From Paraburkholderia fungorum (GTDB taxonomy: Bacteria > Pseudomonadota > Gammaproteobacteria > Burkholderiales > Burkholderiaceae), in contig NZ_FNKP01000001.1 in the NCBI RefSeq assembly GCF_900099835.1, positions 1,922,001 to 1,986,000 on the forward strand: a stretch of 64,000 bases of DNA, given 5' to 3'. This document shows, one piece after another, positions 1 through 8,999 of this stretch. Under the pieces are notes generated by a model. The model made no database searches. It was not told where the DNA came from and saw only the letters and a program-made list of their open reading frames with translations. Each line of letters opens with the position of its first letter. Position 1 is the stretch's first letter. A program made the translations under genes and the position numbers.

Positions 1-1026
1 GCGCGCGTTTTCCCCGAGTTCTCGCGCAACCGTCTGCAGAGCTGGATCGAGGCCGAACGCGTGCGGATCGACGGTAAGGCGGCGAAAGTTCGTCAGCCGG
101 TGCCGCTTGGCGCGACCATCGAACTGGTGCCCGATCTGCTGCCCGAACAGCTTGCGTTCACGCCCGAACCGGTGCCGCTCGAGATCGTCTACGAAGACGA
201 TACGCTGGTGGTCATCAACAAACCGGCCGGCATGGTCGTGCATCCGGCAGCCGGCAACTGGAGCGGCACCGTGCTGAACGGCCTGCTGTATCGCTATGGC
301 GACGCTGCGGCGGGCCTGCCGCGTGCGGGCATCGTGCATCGGCTGGACAAGGAAACGTCGGGGCTGATGGTGGTCGCGCGAACGCTCGAAGCGCAGACTG
401 ATCTCGTGCGCCAGTTGCAGGCACGTACGGTGAAGCGTCGCTATCTCGCGCTGGTGTGGGGCAACATGCCCGAGGAGGGCACGATCGATGCGCCGATCGG
501 CCGCGACCCGCGCGAGCGCACGCGTATGGCGGTGGTGACGAGCGCGTCGGGCAAGGCCGCACGCACGCACTTCCGGCGCGTCGATTCGGCGATCTGGCAG
601 CGTCAGCCGGTCACCGCGATTCATTGCGATCTGGAAACCGGGCGGACTCACCAGATTCGCGTGCATTGCGCGCACATCGGCCATCCGCTGCTCGGCGACC
701 CGGTGTATGGGCGTGCACGCGGCAAGCGCTCGGTGACGCCGCTGCCCGACGGCTTCGCGCGCCAGGCGTTGCACGCGTGGCGGCTCGGGCTGATTCATCC
801 GAAAACCGGTCGCACGATGCAATGGCGTGCCGATGCGCCGGAAGATATGGAAGCGCTGTCGGCGGCGCTCGGTCTTGGGCGAGACGACGCGGGCGAGTTC
901 GACGAGACGTATTACGAAGAAGACGGCTACGACGAGTCGCTCGACGATGACATCGAAGACGGCGATCCCGAAGATCACGACGCCGAAGAACATGACGACG
1001 ACCACGACGAGGACGATCGCGCATGA
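1..1026 (+). CDS. rluD: 23S rRNA pseudouridine synthase RluD, 5' end cut by the window
   Basis: RluD converts uridines 1911, 1915 and 1917 of 23S rRNA helix 69 to pseudouridine. The frame is open from base 1, so the start codon lies upstream and 341 residues are visible. The first ~30 codons look like the end of an S4 RNA-binding domain ([17 protein letters not shown]). The catalytic motif [10 protein letters not shown] is present, with its aspartate codon at bases 346-348, and GRTHQIRVH follows near base 640. After the catalytic domain there is an unusual tail of ~45 residues, very rich in Asp/Glu (about 895-1023). The stop overlaps the pgeF start (ATGA), so the two genes are probably translationally coupled. 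The RluD versus RluC assignment rests on the Burkholderia gene order and overall sequence. Confidence 0.93.
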   Translation, partial: ARVFPEFSRNRLQSWIEAERVRIDGKAAKVRQPVPLGATIELVPDLLPEQLAFTPEPVPLEIVYEDDTLVVINKPAGMVVHPAAGNWSGTVLNGLLYRYGDAAAGLPRAGIVHRLDKETSGLMVVARTLEAQTDLVRQLQARTVKRRYLALVWGNMPEEGTIDAPIGRDPRERTRMAVVTSASGKAARTHFRRVDSAIWQRQPVTAIHCDLETGRTHQIRVHCAHIGHPLLGDPVYGRARGKRSVTPLPDGFARQALHAWRLGLIHPKTGRTMQWRADAPEDMEALSAALGLGRDDAGEFDETYYEEDGYDESLDDDIEDGDPEDHDAEEHDDDHDEDDRA

Positions 1027-1880
1027 CTCTCCCCGAGCTGGGTTTTGCCGATGTGGTGCAGCCTGCGTGGAACGTGTCGCCGCGCGTGCGCGCGCTCGTC
1101 ACTACGCGGAACGGCGGCGTCAGCGAGCCGCCGTTCGGGCGTTGGCAGAATGGCGCGGATCAGCCCGGTGGCCTGAATCTGGGAATGAAAGCCGGTGACG
1201 ATCCGGCGGCGGTCGCCATCAACCGCGAGCGGCTGTTGTCACTTGCGGGCGTTACCGACGTCGCGTGGCTCGAGCAGATTCACGGCGCGGGCATCGTGCG
1301 CGCCGAAGACGCTCTTGCGCAAACGCGCGCGGGCAGCGGCCCGACGCAAGCCGATGCGAGCGTCACCGATCGTCCCGGCACCGTATGCGTCGTGATGGTC
1401 GCCGATTGCATGCCGGTGCTGCTGTGCGACGAAGCCGGCCGCGCGGTCGGTGCTGCCCATGCGGGCTGGCGCGGACTGGCGGCGGGCATCGTCGAGCAGA
1501 CCGCGCAGCGCGTCGCGGAACTCGCGGGCGTCGACCCGGGGGCGCTGCATGCGTATCTCGGGCCGTCGATCGGTCCCGACGCGTTCGAAGTCGGCCCTGA
1601 CGTGCGTGACGCCTTCATGAAGGGCGTCGGCGGCGCACAACGCGATGCGACGGCGAATGCGTTCATCGCGCATCCGCAAAATCCTGGCAAATATCTCGCC
1701 GATCTTCCTGCGTTGGCGCGTTTGCGTTTGCAGGCGCTCGGCGTGACCAGAATCGTCGGCGGCGATCTTTGCACGGTCGCGCAACGCGAGCGTTTCTATT
1801 CCTATCGGCGCGACCGCGAAACCGGCCGCATGGCTGCGCTGATCTGGCTCGACGATCACGCGCAAGCACTCGCCGATTGA
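1023..1880 (+). CDS. pgeF: Peptidoglycan editing factor / multicopper-like purine nucleoside phosphorylase PgeF
   Basis: This 285-residue protein belongs to the YfiH/PgeF (DUF152, laccase-domain) family. Members remove mis-incorporated residues from peptidoglycan precursors and also act on purine nucleosides. The expected metal ligands are visible: H87 in QIHGAG, C129 in VADCMPV and H146 in AAHAGWRG. Length is typical for the family. Its ATG overlaps the rluD stop by four bases (ATGA), so it is very likely cotranscribed with rluD. The rluD-pgeF pairing upstream of the pha genes is usual in Burkholderia. A strong hairpin lies about 110 bases after the stop. Confidence 0.92.
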   Translation: MTLPELGFADVVQPAWNVSPRVRALVTTRNGGVSEPPFGRWQNGADQPGGLNLGMKAGDDPAAVAINRERLLSLAGVTDVAWLEQIHGAGIVRAEDALAQTRAGSGPTQADASVTDRPGTVCVVMVADCMPVLLCDEAGRAVGAAHAGWRGLAAGIVEQTAQRVAELAGVDPGALHAYLGPSIGPDAFEVGPDVRDAFMKGVGGAQRDATANAFIAHPQNPGKYLADLPALARLRLQALGVTRIVGGDLCTVAQRERFYSYRRDRETGRMAALIWLDDHAQALAD

Positions 1881-1991
1881 AGCAGACGAGGGCGTCGCTC
1901 GCTGCATCGATTGCAGTCGGGCGATGTCGCAACGTGGTCCGCGTTGTCACGTCTTTCAGCTTTTTCGCCCGGCTTCACACTCAAGCAATCT

Positions 1992-2040
1992 CACGCCCGC
2001 ATGATGACGCGACAGCTCGCTGCTTCATCATGCGGGCGTG
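1992..2040 (+). terminator. 16-bp perfect inverted repeat downstream of pgeF, possible terminator
   Basis: CACGCCCGCATGATGA (1992-2007) pairs perfectly with TCATCATGCGGGCGTG (2025-2040) across a 17-base loop. Only a weak T-rich stretch (GTCGTTTTCG) follows, so it may terminate rluD-pgeF transcription inefficiently or act as an mRNA 3'-end stabiliser. Confidence 0.55.
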
Positions 2041-2347
2041 GTCGTTTTCGAGGCGGTTTCCGGCGACAAGGCGCGATTTACCAGGCATCCGTACGAACCC
2101 CTGTATGAGGGTTAATTCGGAGGTGCCGGCCGAATTTTGCTGCACTGCCAGAATTTTTTCCGCTGACGTAAAACCGCCGCGAAAAATGTCTGATCGCGAA
2201 CGGATAAATCCACATAAGCCTATGCAAGATGGGAGCTTTTTCGTCCGCGATCATCCTTTTTCAAAGAGGTCTCAAAAGCGCTATCTGCTACACAGGGAAA
2301 ACGATAATTAAAAAACTATCGCACTGCGGCAAAATCGGGAACAAGCA

Positions 2348-2377
2348 TTGACATGCCTTGCGATGGGGAGCAAGAAT
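2348..2377 (+). promoter_or_regulatory. Probable sigma-70 promoter of the phaCAB operon
   Basis: TTGACA (2348-2353) is followed after 18 bases by AAGAAT (2372-2377). The same -35 box with an 18-base spacer and an AACAAT -10 box drives phaCAB in Cupriavidus necator. The resemblance in spacing and sequence is the reason for this call. Transcription would leave a ~110-base leader before phaC. Confidence 0.6.
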
Positions 2378-2496
2378 GTTCCTCACGAGCTCCTCGTACA
2401 TGGGACAGGGCGTGACGAGGTCGCGAGCAGTCGCTCACGTGCGCACGAACCTGCCTCTCCAACCCGTCCGCAAGGACTTACCGGTCAAAAGCAGGT

Positions 2497-4428
2497 ATGG
2501 CAGCATCACATTCCTCAGCTTCTCCCAGCACGGACTCCTCCACGGAGCATACGCAGCAGGCCGGTACGAGCAGTGCCGCCCCGGCCGCAGGCATGCAGCA
2601 ATTACTCGACGTATGGATGAACGCGTGGCGTTCGCTCGGCACTCCGCCGGGCGCGGGCGGCCTGCCGTTCGCGATGCCGCAGATGCCCCAGGTTCCGGGT
2701 ATGCCGGCGGGTTTTCCGCAGGGTTTCCCCCAGATGCCCACCGCGTTTCCCGGCATGCCCGACTTCAGCAAATTGATGGCGGGCTCGATGCCGTCCATGC
2801 CGTCGTTCGCGAACCTGAACATTCCAAGCGCCGCGATTCCCGCGGAGCGTCTGCAGAAACTCCAGTCCGATTATTCGCGTGAGGCGCTGGAACTGATCCA
2901 GCAGGCTACCGCGTCGGCCAGCAAGGCACCTGAACTGAAGGACCGCCGCTTCAGCTCAGAAGCGTGGAGCGCTACGCCCGCTTATGCGTTCACTGCCGCG
3001 TGGTATCTGCTGAACGCGCGTTATCTGCAGGAAATGGTCGACGCACTCGACACTGATCCGAAGGTGCGTGAGCGCATCCGTTTCGCGGTTCAGCAGTGGA
3101 CTGCGGCGGCGTCGCCGAGCAACTTCTTCGCGTTGAATCCGGAAGCGCAAAAAACCCTGCTCGACAGCAAGGGCGAGAGCTTGCGCCAGGGCGTGATGAA
3201 TCTTCTCGGCGACATGCAGCGCGGCAAGATTTCTCAAACCGACGAATCGCGTTTCGTGGTCGGCGAGAATCTCGCGAACACCGAAGGCTCGGTGGTATTC
3301 GAAAACGATCTGCTGCAGCTGATTCAGTACAAACCGCGCACGGCAACCGTGCGTGAACGGCCTTTGCTAATCGTGCCGCCGTGCATCAACAAGTTCTACA
3401 TTCTCGATCTGCAACCGGAGAATTCGCTGGTCGCTCACGGTCTCGATTCGGGACACCAGGTGTTCCTGATTTCGTGGCGCAATGCGGATCAATCCATCGC
3501 GCATAAAACGTGGGACGACTACATCGGCGAAGGCGTGCTCACCGCGATCGATACTGTCAGCAAGATCAGCGGCCGTGAGCAGATCAACACGCTCGGGTTT
3601 TGCGTCGGCGGCACCATGCTCGCCACGGCGCTCGCGGTGGCCGCGGCCCGCGGCCAACATCCGGCGGCGTCGATGACGCTGCTGACCGCCATGCTCGATT
3701 TCTCCGACACTGGCGTGCTCGACGTGTTCGTCGACGAAGCGCATGTGCAGATGCGCGAGCAGACCATCGGCGGCAAGAAGGGCGCGCCGGCGGGGCTGAT
3801 GCGCGGCCTCGAATTCGCGAACACGTTCTCGTTCCTGCGGCCGAACGATCTGGTGTGGAACTACGTCGTCGACAACTACCTCAAAGGACGCACTCCGGTG
3901 CCGTTCGACCTGTTGTACTGGAATAGCGACTCGACCAGTCTGCCGGGACCGATGTACGTCTGGTATCTGCGCAACACGTATCTCGAGAACAAGCTGCGTG
4001 AACCCGGCGCATTGACCACGTGCGGCGAGCCGGTCGACCTGTCGAAGATCGACGTGCCGACCTTCATCTACGGTTCACGCGAAGACCATATCGTGCCGTG
4101 GCAAACCGCGTATGCATCGGTGCCGTTGCTGAGCGGCCCGCTGAAATTCGTGCTCGGTGCGTCGGGGCATATCGCCGGTGTGATCAATCCGCCCGCGAAG
4201 AAAAAGCGCAATTTCTGGACGCTCGAAGGTGACGTTAAAACGCTGCCGGAAAGCGCGGACGACTGGCTCGGCGCAGCCACCGAAGTGCCAGGCAGCTGGT
4301 GGCCCGAATGGACCACGTGGCTCGATCAGTACGGCGGCAAGAAGGTGAAGCCGCGTGCCACGGCCGGCTCGGCGGAATACCCGGTGATCGAGCCCGCGCC
4401 GGGACGTTATGTGCGGCAACGCGAGTAA
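2497..4428 (+). CDS. phaC: Class I poly(3-hydroxyalkanoate) synthase PhaC
   Basis: PhaC polymerises (R)-3-hydroxyacyl-CoA (mainly 3-hydroxybutyryl-CoA) into polyhydroxyalkanoate at the granule surface. The protein is 643 residues. The lipase-like box GFCVGG carries nucleophile C369, and D530 (REDHIVPW) and H558 (GASGHIAG) complete the triad. Class I synthases are usually ~560-600 residues; the extra length is an N-terminal region rich in Pro, Met, Phe and Gly (about residues 50-110). The start is uncertain: the ATG at 2497 has AGG only one base upstream, and the next in-frame ATG is at 2593. phaA, phaB and phaR follow on the same strand, the classical betaproteobacterial order. Confidence 0.95.
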   Translation: MAASHSSASPSTDSSTEHTQQAGTSSAAPAAGMQQLLDVWMNAWRSLGTPPGAGGLPFAMPQMPQVPGMPAGFPQGFPQMPTAFPGMPDFSKLMAGSMPSMPSFANLNIPSAAIPAERLQKLQSDYSREALELIQQATASASKAPELKDRRFSSEAWSATPAYAFTAAWYLLNARYLQEMVDALDTDPKVRERIRFAVQQWTAAASPSNFFALNPEAQKTLLDSKGESLRQGVMNLLGDMQRGKISQTDESRFVVGENLANTEGSVVFENDLLQLIQYKPRTATVRERPLLIVPPCINKFYILDLQPENSLVAHGLDSGHQVFLISWRNADQSIAHKTWDDYIGEGVLTAIDTVSKISGREQINTLGFCVGGTMLATALAVAAARGQHPAASMTLLTAMLDFSDTGVLDVFVDEAHVQMREQTIGGKKGAPAGLMRGLEFANTFSFLRPNDLVWNYVVDNYLKGRTPVPFDLLYWNSDSTSLPGPMYVWYLRNTYLENKLREPGALTTCGEPVDLSKIDVPTFIYGSREDHIVPWQTAYASVPLLSGPLKFVLGASGHIAGVINPPAKKKRNFWTLEGDVKTLPESADDWLGAATEVPGSWWPEWTTWLDQYGGKKVKPRATAGSAEYPVIEPAPGRYVRQRE

Positions 4429-4582
4429 GGTTTTGTTTTATGACGCGCTTCACGCGTGCGATGTCTGGATGTGAATGATGCGATGTGAATGAGCGTCTGA
4501 TTCAGTAAGGGCGTAAGAGCAACAAGATTTTTAACTTGACGGGCAGCGGCGCTTTCGGCCGGCATGCCCGGAGGATATGGAA

Positions 4583-5764
4583 ATGACTGATGTTGTGATC
4601 GTATCGGCCGCCCGTACGGCAGTAGGCAAATTCGGTGGTTCGCTGGCGAAGACTGCCGCGCCTGATCTCGGCGCCGTGGTGATTCGCGCCGTGCTCGAAC
4701 GGGCCGGTCTGAAACCCGAACAGGTAAGCGAAGTCATTCTCGGCCAGGTGCTGACGGCAGGCTCGGGGCAGAACCCGGCGCGTCAGGCGGTCATCAAGGC
4801 GGGCTTGCCCAACGCAGTGCCCGGCATGACGATCAACGTAGTGTGCGGCTCCGGTCTGAAGGCCGTGATGCTCGCGGCCAACGCCATCATCGCGGGTGAC
4901 GCGGACATCGTGGTGGCCGGCGGCCAGGAAAACATGAGCGCCGCGCCGCACGTGCTGCCGGGTTCGCGCGACGGTTTCCGCATGGGCGACGCGAAGCTGG
5001 TCGACTCGATGATCGTCGACGGCCTGTGGGACGTGTACAACCAGTACCACATGGGCGTGACGGCGGAAAACGTCGCGAAGGAATACGGCATCACGCGCGA
5101 GCAGCAGGACGCGTTCGCGGCGCTGTCGCAGAACAAGGCGGAAGCCGCGCAAAAGGCCGGCCGTTTCGACGACGAAATCGTCCCGGTCGAGATTCCGCAG
5201 CGCAAGGGCGAACCGCTGCGTTTCGCTACTGACGAATTCGTCCGTCATGGCGTGACGGCGGAATCGCTGGCAGGTCTGAAGCCGGCTTTCTCGAAAGAAG
5301 GCTCGGTTACGGCGGCTAACGCGTCGGGTCTGAACGACGGCGCGGCGGCCGTGCTGGTGATGTCGGCGAAAAAGGCTGAGGCGCTCGGCCTCAAGCCGCT
5401 CGCGCGCATCAAGGCTTACGCGACCTCGGGTCTCGATCCGAAGGTGATGGGTATGGGCCCGGTGCCCGCTTCGCGCCGCTGCCTGGAACGCGCAGGCTGG
5501 ACGCCGGCCGATCTGGACCTGATGGAAATCAACGAAGCGTTTGCCGCGCAGGCTTGCGCAGTGAATCAGCAAATGGGCTGGGACACGTCGAAGATCAACG
5601 TGAACGGCGGCGCGATTGCAATCGGCCATCCGATCGGCGCGTCCGGTTGCCGGATTCTCGTCACGCTGCTGCACGAAATGCAGAAGCGCGACGCGAAGAA
5701 GGGGTTGGCGTCGCTGTGTATCGGCGGCGGCATGGGTGTGGCGCTGGCGGTCGAGCGCGCTTAA
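4583..5764 (+). CDS. phaA: Acetyl-CoA acetyltransferase (beta-ketothiolase) PhaA
   Basis: PhaA condenses two acetyl-CoA to acetoacetyl-CoA, the first step of polyhydroxybutyrate synthesis. It is a thiolase with nucleophile C88 (VCGSGLKA), [15 protein letters not shown] and the C-terminal CIGGGMG cysteine. An ATG two codons earlier (4577) lies only 2 bases from the GGAGG at 4570-4574. The ATG at 4583 is 8 bases away and gives [15 protein letters not shown] and 393 residues, the length and N-terminus of C. necator PhaA, so I chose 4583. It lies 154 bases after phaC with no strong terminator between. Confidence 0.96.
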   Translation: MTDVVIVSAARTAVGKFGGSLAKTAAPDLGAVVIRAVLERAGLKPEQVSEVILGQVLTAGSGQNPARQAVIKAGLPNAVPGMTINVVCGSGLKAVMLAANAIIAGDADIVVAGGQENMSAAPHVLPGSRDGFRMGDAKLVDSMIVDGLWDVYNQYHMGVTAENVAKEYGITREQQDAFAALSQNKAEAAQKAGRFDDEIVPVEIPQRKGEPLRFATDEFVRHGVTAESLAGLKPAFSKEGSVTAANASGLNDGAAAVLVMSAKKAEALGLKPLARIKAYATSGLDPKVMGMGPVPASRRCLERAGWTPADLDLMEINEAFAAQACAVNQQMGWDTSKINVNGGAIAIGHPIGASGCRILVTLLHEMQKRDAKKGLASLCIGGGMGVALAVERA

Positions 5765-6051
5765 GGTCGAGGCGCAGGGCGCTGATAGTCAGTCAGATAT
5801 CAGACGCCGGTAAGAATCGGCATCAGGCAGGCAATAACCCGGTATGAGCCGTGCCTGGTAGCATCACTGTGTTATCAGGCGGTTTCACGCAACCTCAGGC
5901 CGGGTTGCCGCGCGCCGCACGCGAAGCAGGTGGCGCGCATTCAGCAGTGGCCTCGTCAGCGCCGGTCGCCCGGCGGCAGCGGAGATGAAGCATCAAGGCG
6001 AGGGAAGAGGCAGCCGGTCGGCGCCTCGAAAACGATAACGGAGTGTAGTTT

Positions 6052-6792
6052 ATGACACAGCGAATTGCGTATGTAACGGGCGGGATGGGTGGCATCGGCA
6101 CGAGCATTTGCCAGCGGCTGCACAAAGAGGGCTTCAAGGTGATCGCAGGTTGCGGCCCGAATTCGCCGCGTCGCGTGAAGTGGCTCGAAGAGCAGAAGGC
6201 GCTTGGCTTCGATTTCATCGCATCCGAAGGCAACGTCGGCGATTGGGAATCGACCAAGTCCGCGTTCGACAAGGTCAAGGCCGAAGTCGGCGAGATCGAC
6301 GTGCTGGTGAACAATGCCGGCATCACGCGCGACGTCGTGTTCCGCAAGATGACGCACGAAGACTGGACGGCGGTGATCGATACCAACCTGACCAGCCTCT
6401 TCAACGTCACCAAGCAGGTGATCGACGGTATGGTGGAGCGCGGCTTCGGCCGTGTGATCAACATCTCGTCGGTGAACGGTCAGAAAGGCCAGTTCGGCCA
6501 GACCAATTACTCGACGGCGAAGGCCGGCATTCACGGCTTCACGATGTCGCTTGCGCAGGAAGTGGCCACCAAGGGCGTGACGGTCAACACCGTGTCGCCG
6601 GGCTACATCGGCACCGACATGGTCAAGTCGATCCGTCCGGACGTGCTGGAAAAAATCGTGGCAACGATCCCGGTGCGCCGCCTGGGTCAACCGGACGAAA
6701 TCGGTTCGATCGTCGCGTGGCTCGCGTCGGACGAATCGGGCTTCTCCACGGGTGCTGATTTTTCGCTTAACGGCGGTTTGCATATGGGCTGA
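6052..6792 (+). CDS. phaB: NADPH-dependent acetoacetyl-CoA reductase PhaB
   Basis: PhaB reduces acetoacetyl-CoA to (R)-3-hydroxybutyryl-CoA, the PhaC substrate. It is a 246-residue short-chain dehydrogenase with the cofactor loop TGGMGGIG (residues 9-16), NNAG (87-90) and the catalytic S140, Y153 and K157 (YSTAKAG). A GGAG ribosome-binding site precedes the ATG. The 287-base gap after phaA contains no recognisable gene. Length and sequence match C. necator PhaB closely. Confidence 0.96.
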   Translation: MTQRIAYVTGGMGGIGTSICQRLHKEGFKVIAGCGPNSPRRVKWLEEQKALGFDFIASEGNVGDWESTKSAFDKVKAEVGEIDVLVNNAGITRDVVFRKMTHEDWTAVIDTNLTSLFNVTKQVIDGMVERGFGRVINISSVNGQKGQFGQTNYSTAKAGIHGFTMSLAQEVATKGVTVNTVSPGYIGTDMVKSIRPDVLEKIVATIPVRRLGQPDEIGSIVAWLASDESGFSTGADFSLNGGLHMG

Positions 6793-6844
6793 GTCACCGG
6801 CGCGCCGCTCACAAGGCGGCGTGCTTCGGCTCAGATGGTTACGG

Positions 6845-6893
6845 CGGCGTCCCTGCTACGCAATGGCACCCATTGCGTAGCAGGTAGACGCCG
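6845..6893. repeat. Long perfect hairpin between phaB and phaR
   Basis: CCTGCTACGCAATGG (6852-6866) and CCATTGCGTAGCAGG (6870-6884) form a perfect 15-bp stem with a 3-base loop. After a 2-base bulge the pairing continues for seven more base pairs (6845-6851 with 6887-6893). No T-run follows. It sits 33 bases before phaR. It contains CTGC-N3-GCA on both strands, close to the CTGC-N3-GCAG element described for a Paracoccus PhaR, so it could be an autoregulatory operator, an attenuator or an mRNA-processing hairpin. Confidence 0.8.
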
Positions 6894-6925
6894 TTCCGCG
6901 CTCAACTCGCGCTCAAAGGCGTTAC

Positions 6926-7543
6926 ATGACCACTACTACAAAGAAAACAGCCGAACGACTGATCAAGAAATATCCGAATCGTCGGCTCTACGATACCGAG
7001 ACCAGCACGTACATCACGTTGACGGATGTGAAGCAGCTCGTGCTCGATCAGGAGGATTTCAAGGTCATCGATGCGAAGAGCAACGAGGACCTGACGCGCG
7101 CCATCCTGTTGCAGATCATTCTCGAAGAAGAGAGCGGCGGCTTGCCGATGTTCTCGTCGTCGATGCTGTCGCAGATCATCCGTTTTTACGGTCATGCGAT
7201 GCAGGGCATGATGGGCACGTACCTGGAAAAGAACATTCAGGCTTTCATCGACATTCAGGCAAAACTCGCCGACCAGTCGAAGAATCTGTACGAAGGCAAG
7301 GCGATGAACCCGGAGGTCTGGTCGCAATTCATGAACATGCAGGCGCCGATGATGCAGGGCATGATGACCAGCTACATCGAGCAGTCGAAGAACATGTTCG
7401 TGCAGATGCAGGAGCAGATGCAGACCCAGGCGAAATCGATGTTCGCCACGTTCCCGTTCACGCCGGGCGGTGCGGTGAATGCGGCCGGTGCCGGCAGTGT
7501 GCCGGGCACGCCGCAGACGAATCCGGAGCCGGAGAAGAAGTAG
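6926..7543 (+). CDS. phaR: Polyhydroxyalkanoate synthesis repressor PhaR
   Basis: PhaR binds DNA at granule-protein promoters (phaP and its own) and also binds nascent polymer, so that it is titrated off DNA as granules grow. The 205-residue protein starts with the conserved DNA-binding domain (about residues 10-75; KYPNRRLYDTETSTYITL) and continues into the Met/Gln-rich PHB-accumulation repeats (about 75-170; SQIIRFYGHAMQGMMG, AFIDIQAKLADQ). Its tail is short, Pro-rich and charged. The phaCAB-phaR order is that of C. necator. The hairpin at 6845-6893 lies directly in front. Confidence 0.96.
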   Translation: MTTTTKKTAERLIKKYPNRRLYDTETSTYITLTDVKQLVLDQEDFKVIDAKSNEDLTRAILLQIILEEESGGLPMFSSSMLSQIIRFYGHAMQGMMGTYLEKNIQAFIDIQAKLADQSKNLYEGKAMNPEVWSQFMNMQAPMMQGMMTSYIEQSKNMFVQMQEQMQTQAKSMFATFPFTPGGAVNAAGAGSVPGTPQTNPEPEKK

Positions 7544-7894
7544 GGCGGTTTGAAGGAGGCTGGTGGCGCGCGGTTACCTGGACGGGAAGCCGCGGCCGCG
7601 ACGTGGTCCCGCCACCCTTGAACAACTGGCACAACTGGCGAGCCGAAATGTTCCGGCGAAATTGTCAGTGGGTCCAGCCACAGCGCATCTCCGTGCGCCG
7701 CGCGCAAGTCAGGGGTAGCCGGCACGGTACAATTGTGTATTAAACGTACGGGGCGCCGTCGCCACAGGACCCGGGTTTCAACGCCCCGCCGCATCGTTCC
7801 CTCAATTGTCTCTATCCGCCACCCGCTGGACTCCCTTGCACGTCTCAAATCCCTTTTGCCATTGCGCCGGCGCTTCGTCTGAAGAGACGCCCGC
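7544..7894. other. Intergenic region between phaR and dusC
   Basis: The 351-base gap has no convincing open frame. A TACAAT at 7728-7733 could be a -10 element for dusC but lacks a clear -35. I see no strong terminator after phaR. Confidence 0.5.
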
Positions 7895-8917
7895 ATGAGC
7901 CGGCTGTTTCTCGCCCCGATGGAAGGGCTTGCAGACTACGTGTTGCGCGACGTGCTGACCCGCACCGGCGGATTCGACGGTTGCGTGTCCGAGTTCATCC
8001 GCGTGACGGGGTCGGTGCTGCCTGCGCGCGTCTACGAGCGGGAAGCGCCCGAGGTGCGGCACGCCAGCCGTACGGCAGCCGGCACGCCGATGGTGATCCA
8101 GTTGCTCGGCAGCGATCCCGAATGGATGGCCCGCAATGCGGCTCACGCGGCGCGCCTGTCACCTTACGGGGTCGACCTGAATTTCGGCTGTCCCGCCAAA
8201 GTGGTCAATCAGCACGGCGGAGGGGCCATGTTGCTGGCCGATCCCCGGCAACTCAACCGGATTGTGTCGGCGGTTCGCGCAGCGGTGCCCGCCGAGGTCC
8301 CGGTGACGGCAAAAATGCGTCTCGGCGTATCGGACACGGCGCTGGCTCTGGAGTGCGCGGTGGCGCTGGCCGAAGGCGGGGCGGCGTCGCTCGTCGTCCA
8401 TGCGCGGACCCGCGATCACGGCTATCGGCCGCCCGCGCACTGGGAGTGGATCGCGCGCATCGACGCGGCCGTCGACGTGCCGGTCATCGCCAATGGCGAA
8501 GTCTGGACGGTGGCGGACTGGGAGCGATGCCGGGCGGTCAGCGGCTGTGCGGACGTGATGTTAGGGCGCGGCGCGGTTTCGGACCCATTTCTGGCGCTGA
8601 GAATACGTGGTCAGATGGACCCGCTTCCGTCCGCCGAAGACTGGCGCGTGGTGCTTCATGACATCGCGGGTTATCTGAAGAAAATACAGGCGCTCGGCGT
8701 TGCCCGCCATGAGCACGGGCGTGTCAAAAAGTGGCTCAGCTATCTTCAGCGGACGTGGCCGCAGGCCGCCGAATTGCATGCGGCGATCCGGCGGGTACAG
8801 GATTCACACGAAATTCTGCGCGTCATCGAACAGGCGCTGGAATCCACCGGCCCACGCTCGTCTCGCGAAACCCTGCTCGCGGATCAACCCGATCTCGCCG
8901 ACGCCATTGCCGGTTGA
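7895..8917 (+). CDS. dusC: tRNA-dihydrouridine(16) synthase DusC
   Basis: This FMN-dependent enzyme reduces uridine 16 in the tRNA D-loop to dihydrouridine. The 340-residue protein begins [19 protein letters not shown] as in E. coli DusC, carries the catalytic cysteine C99 in NFGCPAK, and shows [10 protein letters not shown] and PVIANGE of the TIM barrel. [15 protein letters not shown] near the C-terminus is typical of the DusC subgroup and separates it from DusA and DusB. It stands alone between phaR and rimO. Confidence 0.92.
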   Translation: MSRLFLAPMEGLADYVLRDVLTRTGGFDGCVSEFIRVTGSVLPARVYEREAPEVRHASRTAAGTPMVIQLLGSDPEWMARNAAHAARLSPYGVDLNFGCPAKVVNQHGGGAMLLADPRQLNRIVSAVRAAVPAEVPVTAKMRLGVSDTALALECAVALAEGGAASLVVHARTRDHGYRPPAHWEWIARIDAAVDVPVIANGEVWTVADWERCRAVSGCADVMLGRGAVSDPFLALRIRGQMDPLPSAEDWRVVLHDIAGYLKKIQALGVARHEHGRVKKWLSYLQRTWPQAAELHAAIRRVQDSHEILRVIEQALESTGPRSSRETLLADQPDLADAIAG

Positions 8918-8999
8918 AGGCGAAAATTCAAAGACTTACGAGCGGTCGCCCTGGCGAACCGCTACAATTCAAGGTTTAACGTATTCAAGCGGTCCCCCC

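Larger units (their letters stand above)
1881..2496. other. Intergenic region between pgeF and phaC
   Basis: This 616-base stretch has no convincing gene. It holds the pgeF-distal hairpin (1992-2040) and the likely phaC promoter (2348-2377). The segment 2140-2340 is relatively AT-rich for this genome, as expected for a promoter region. Short open frames exist here but lack coding character. Confidence 0.6.

Noticed and set aside
4502..5674. Minus-strand open frame opposite phaA (390 codons)
   Set aside because: Antisense shadow of a near-identical PhaA; composition is not protein-like.
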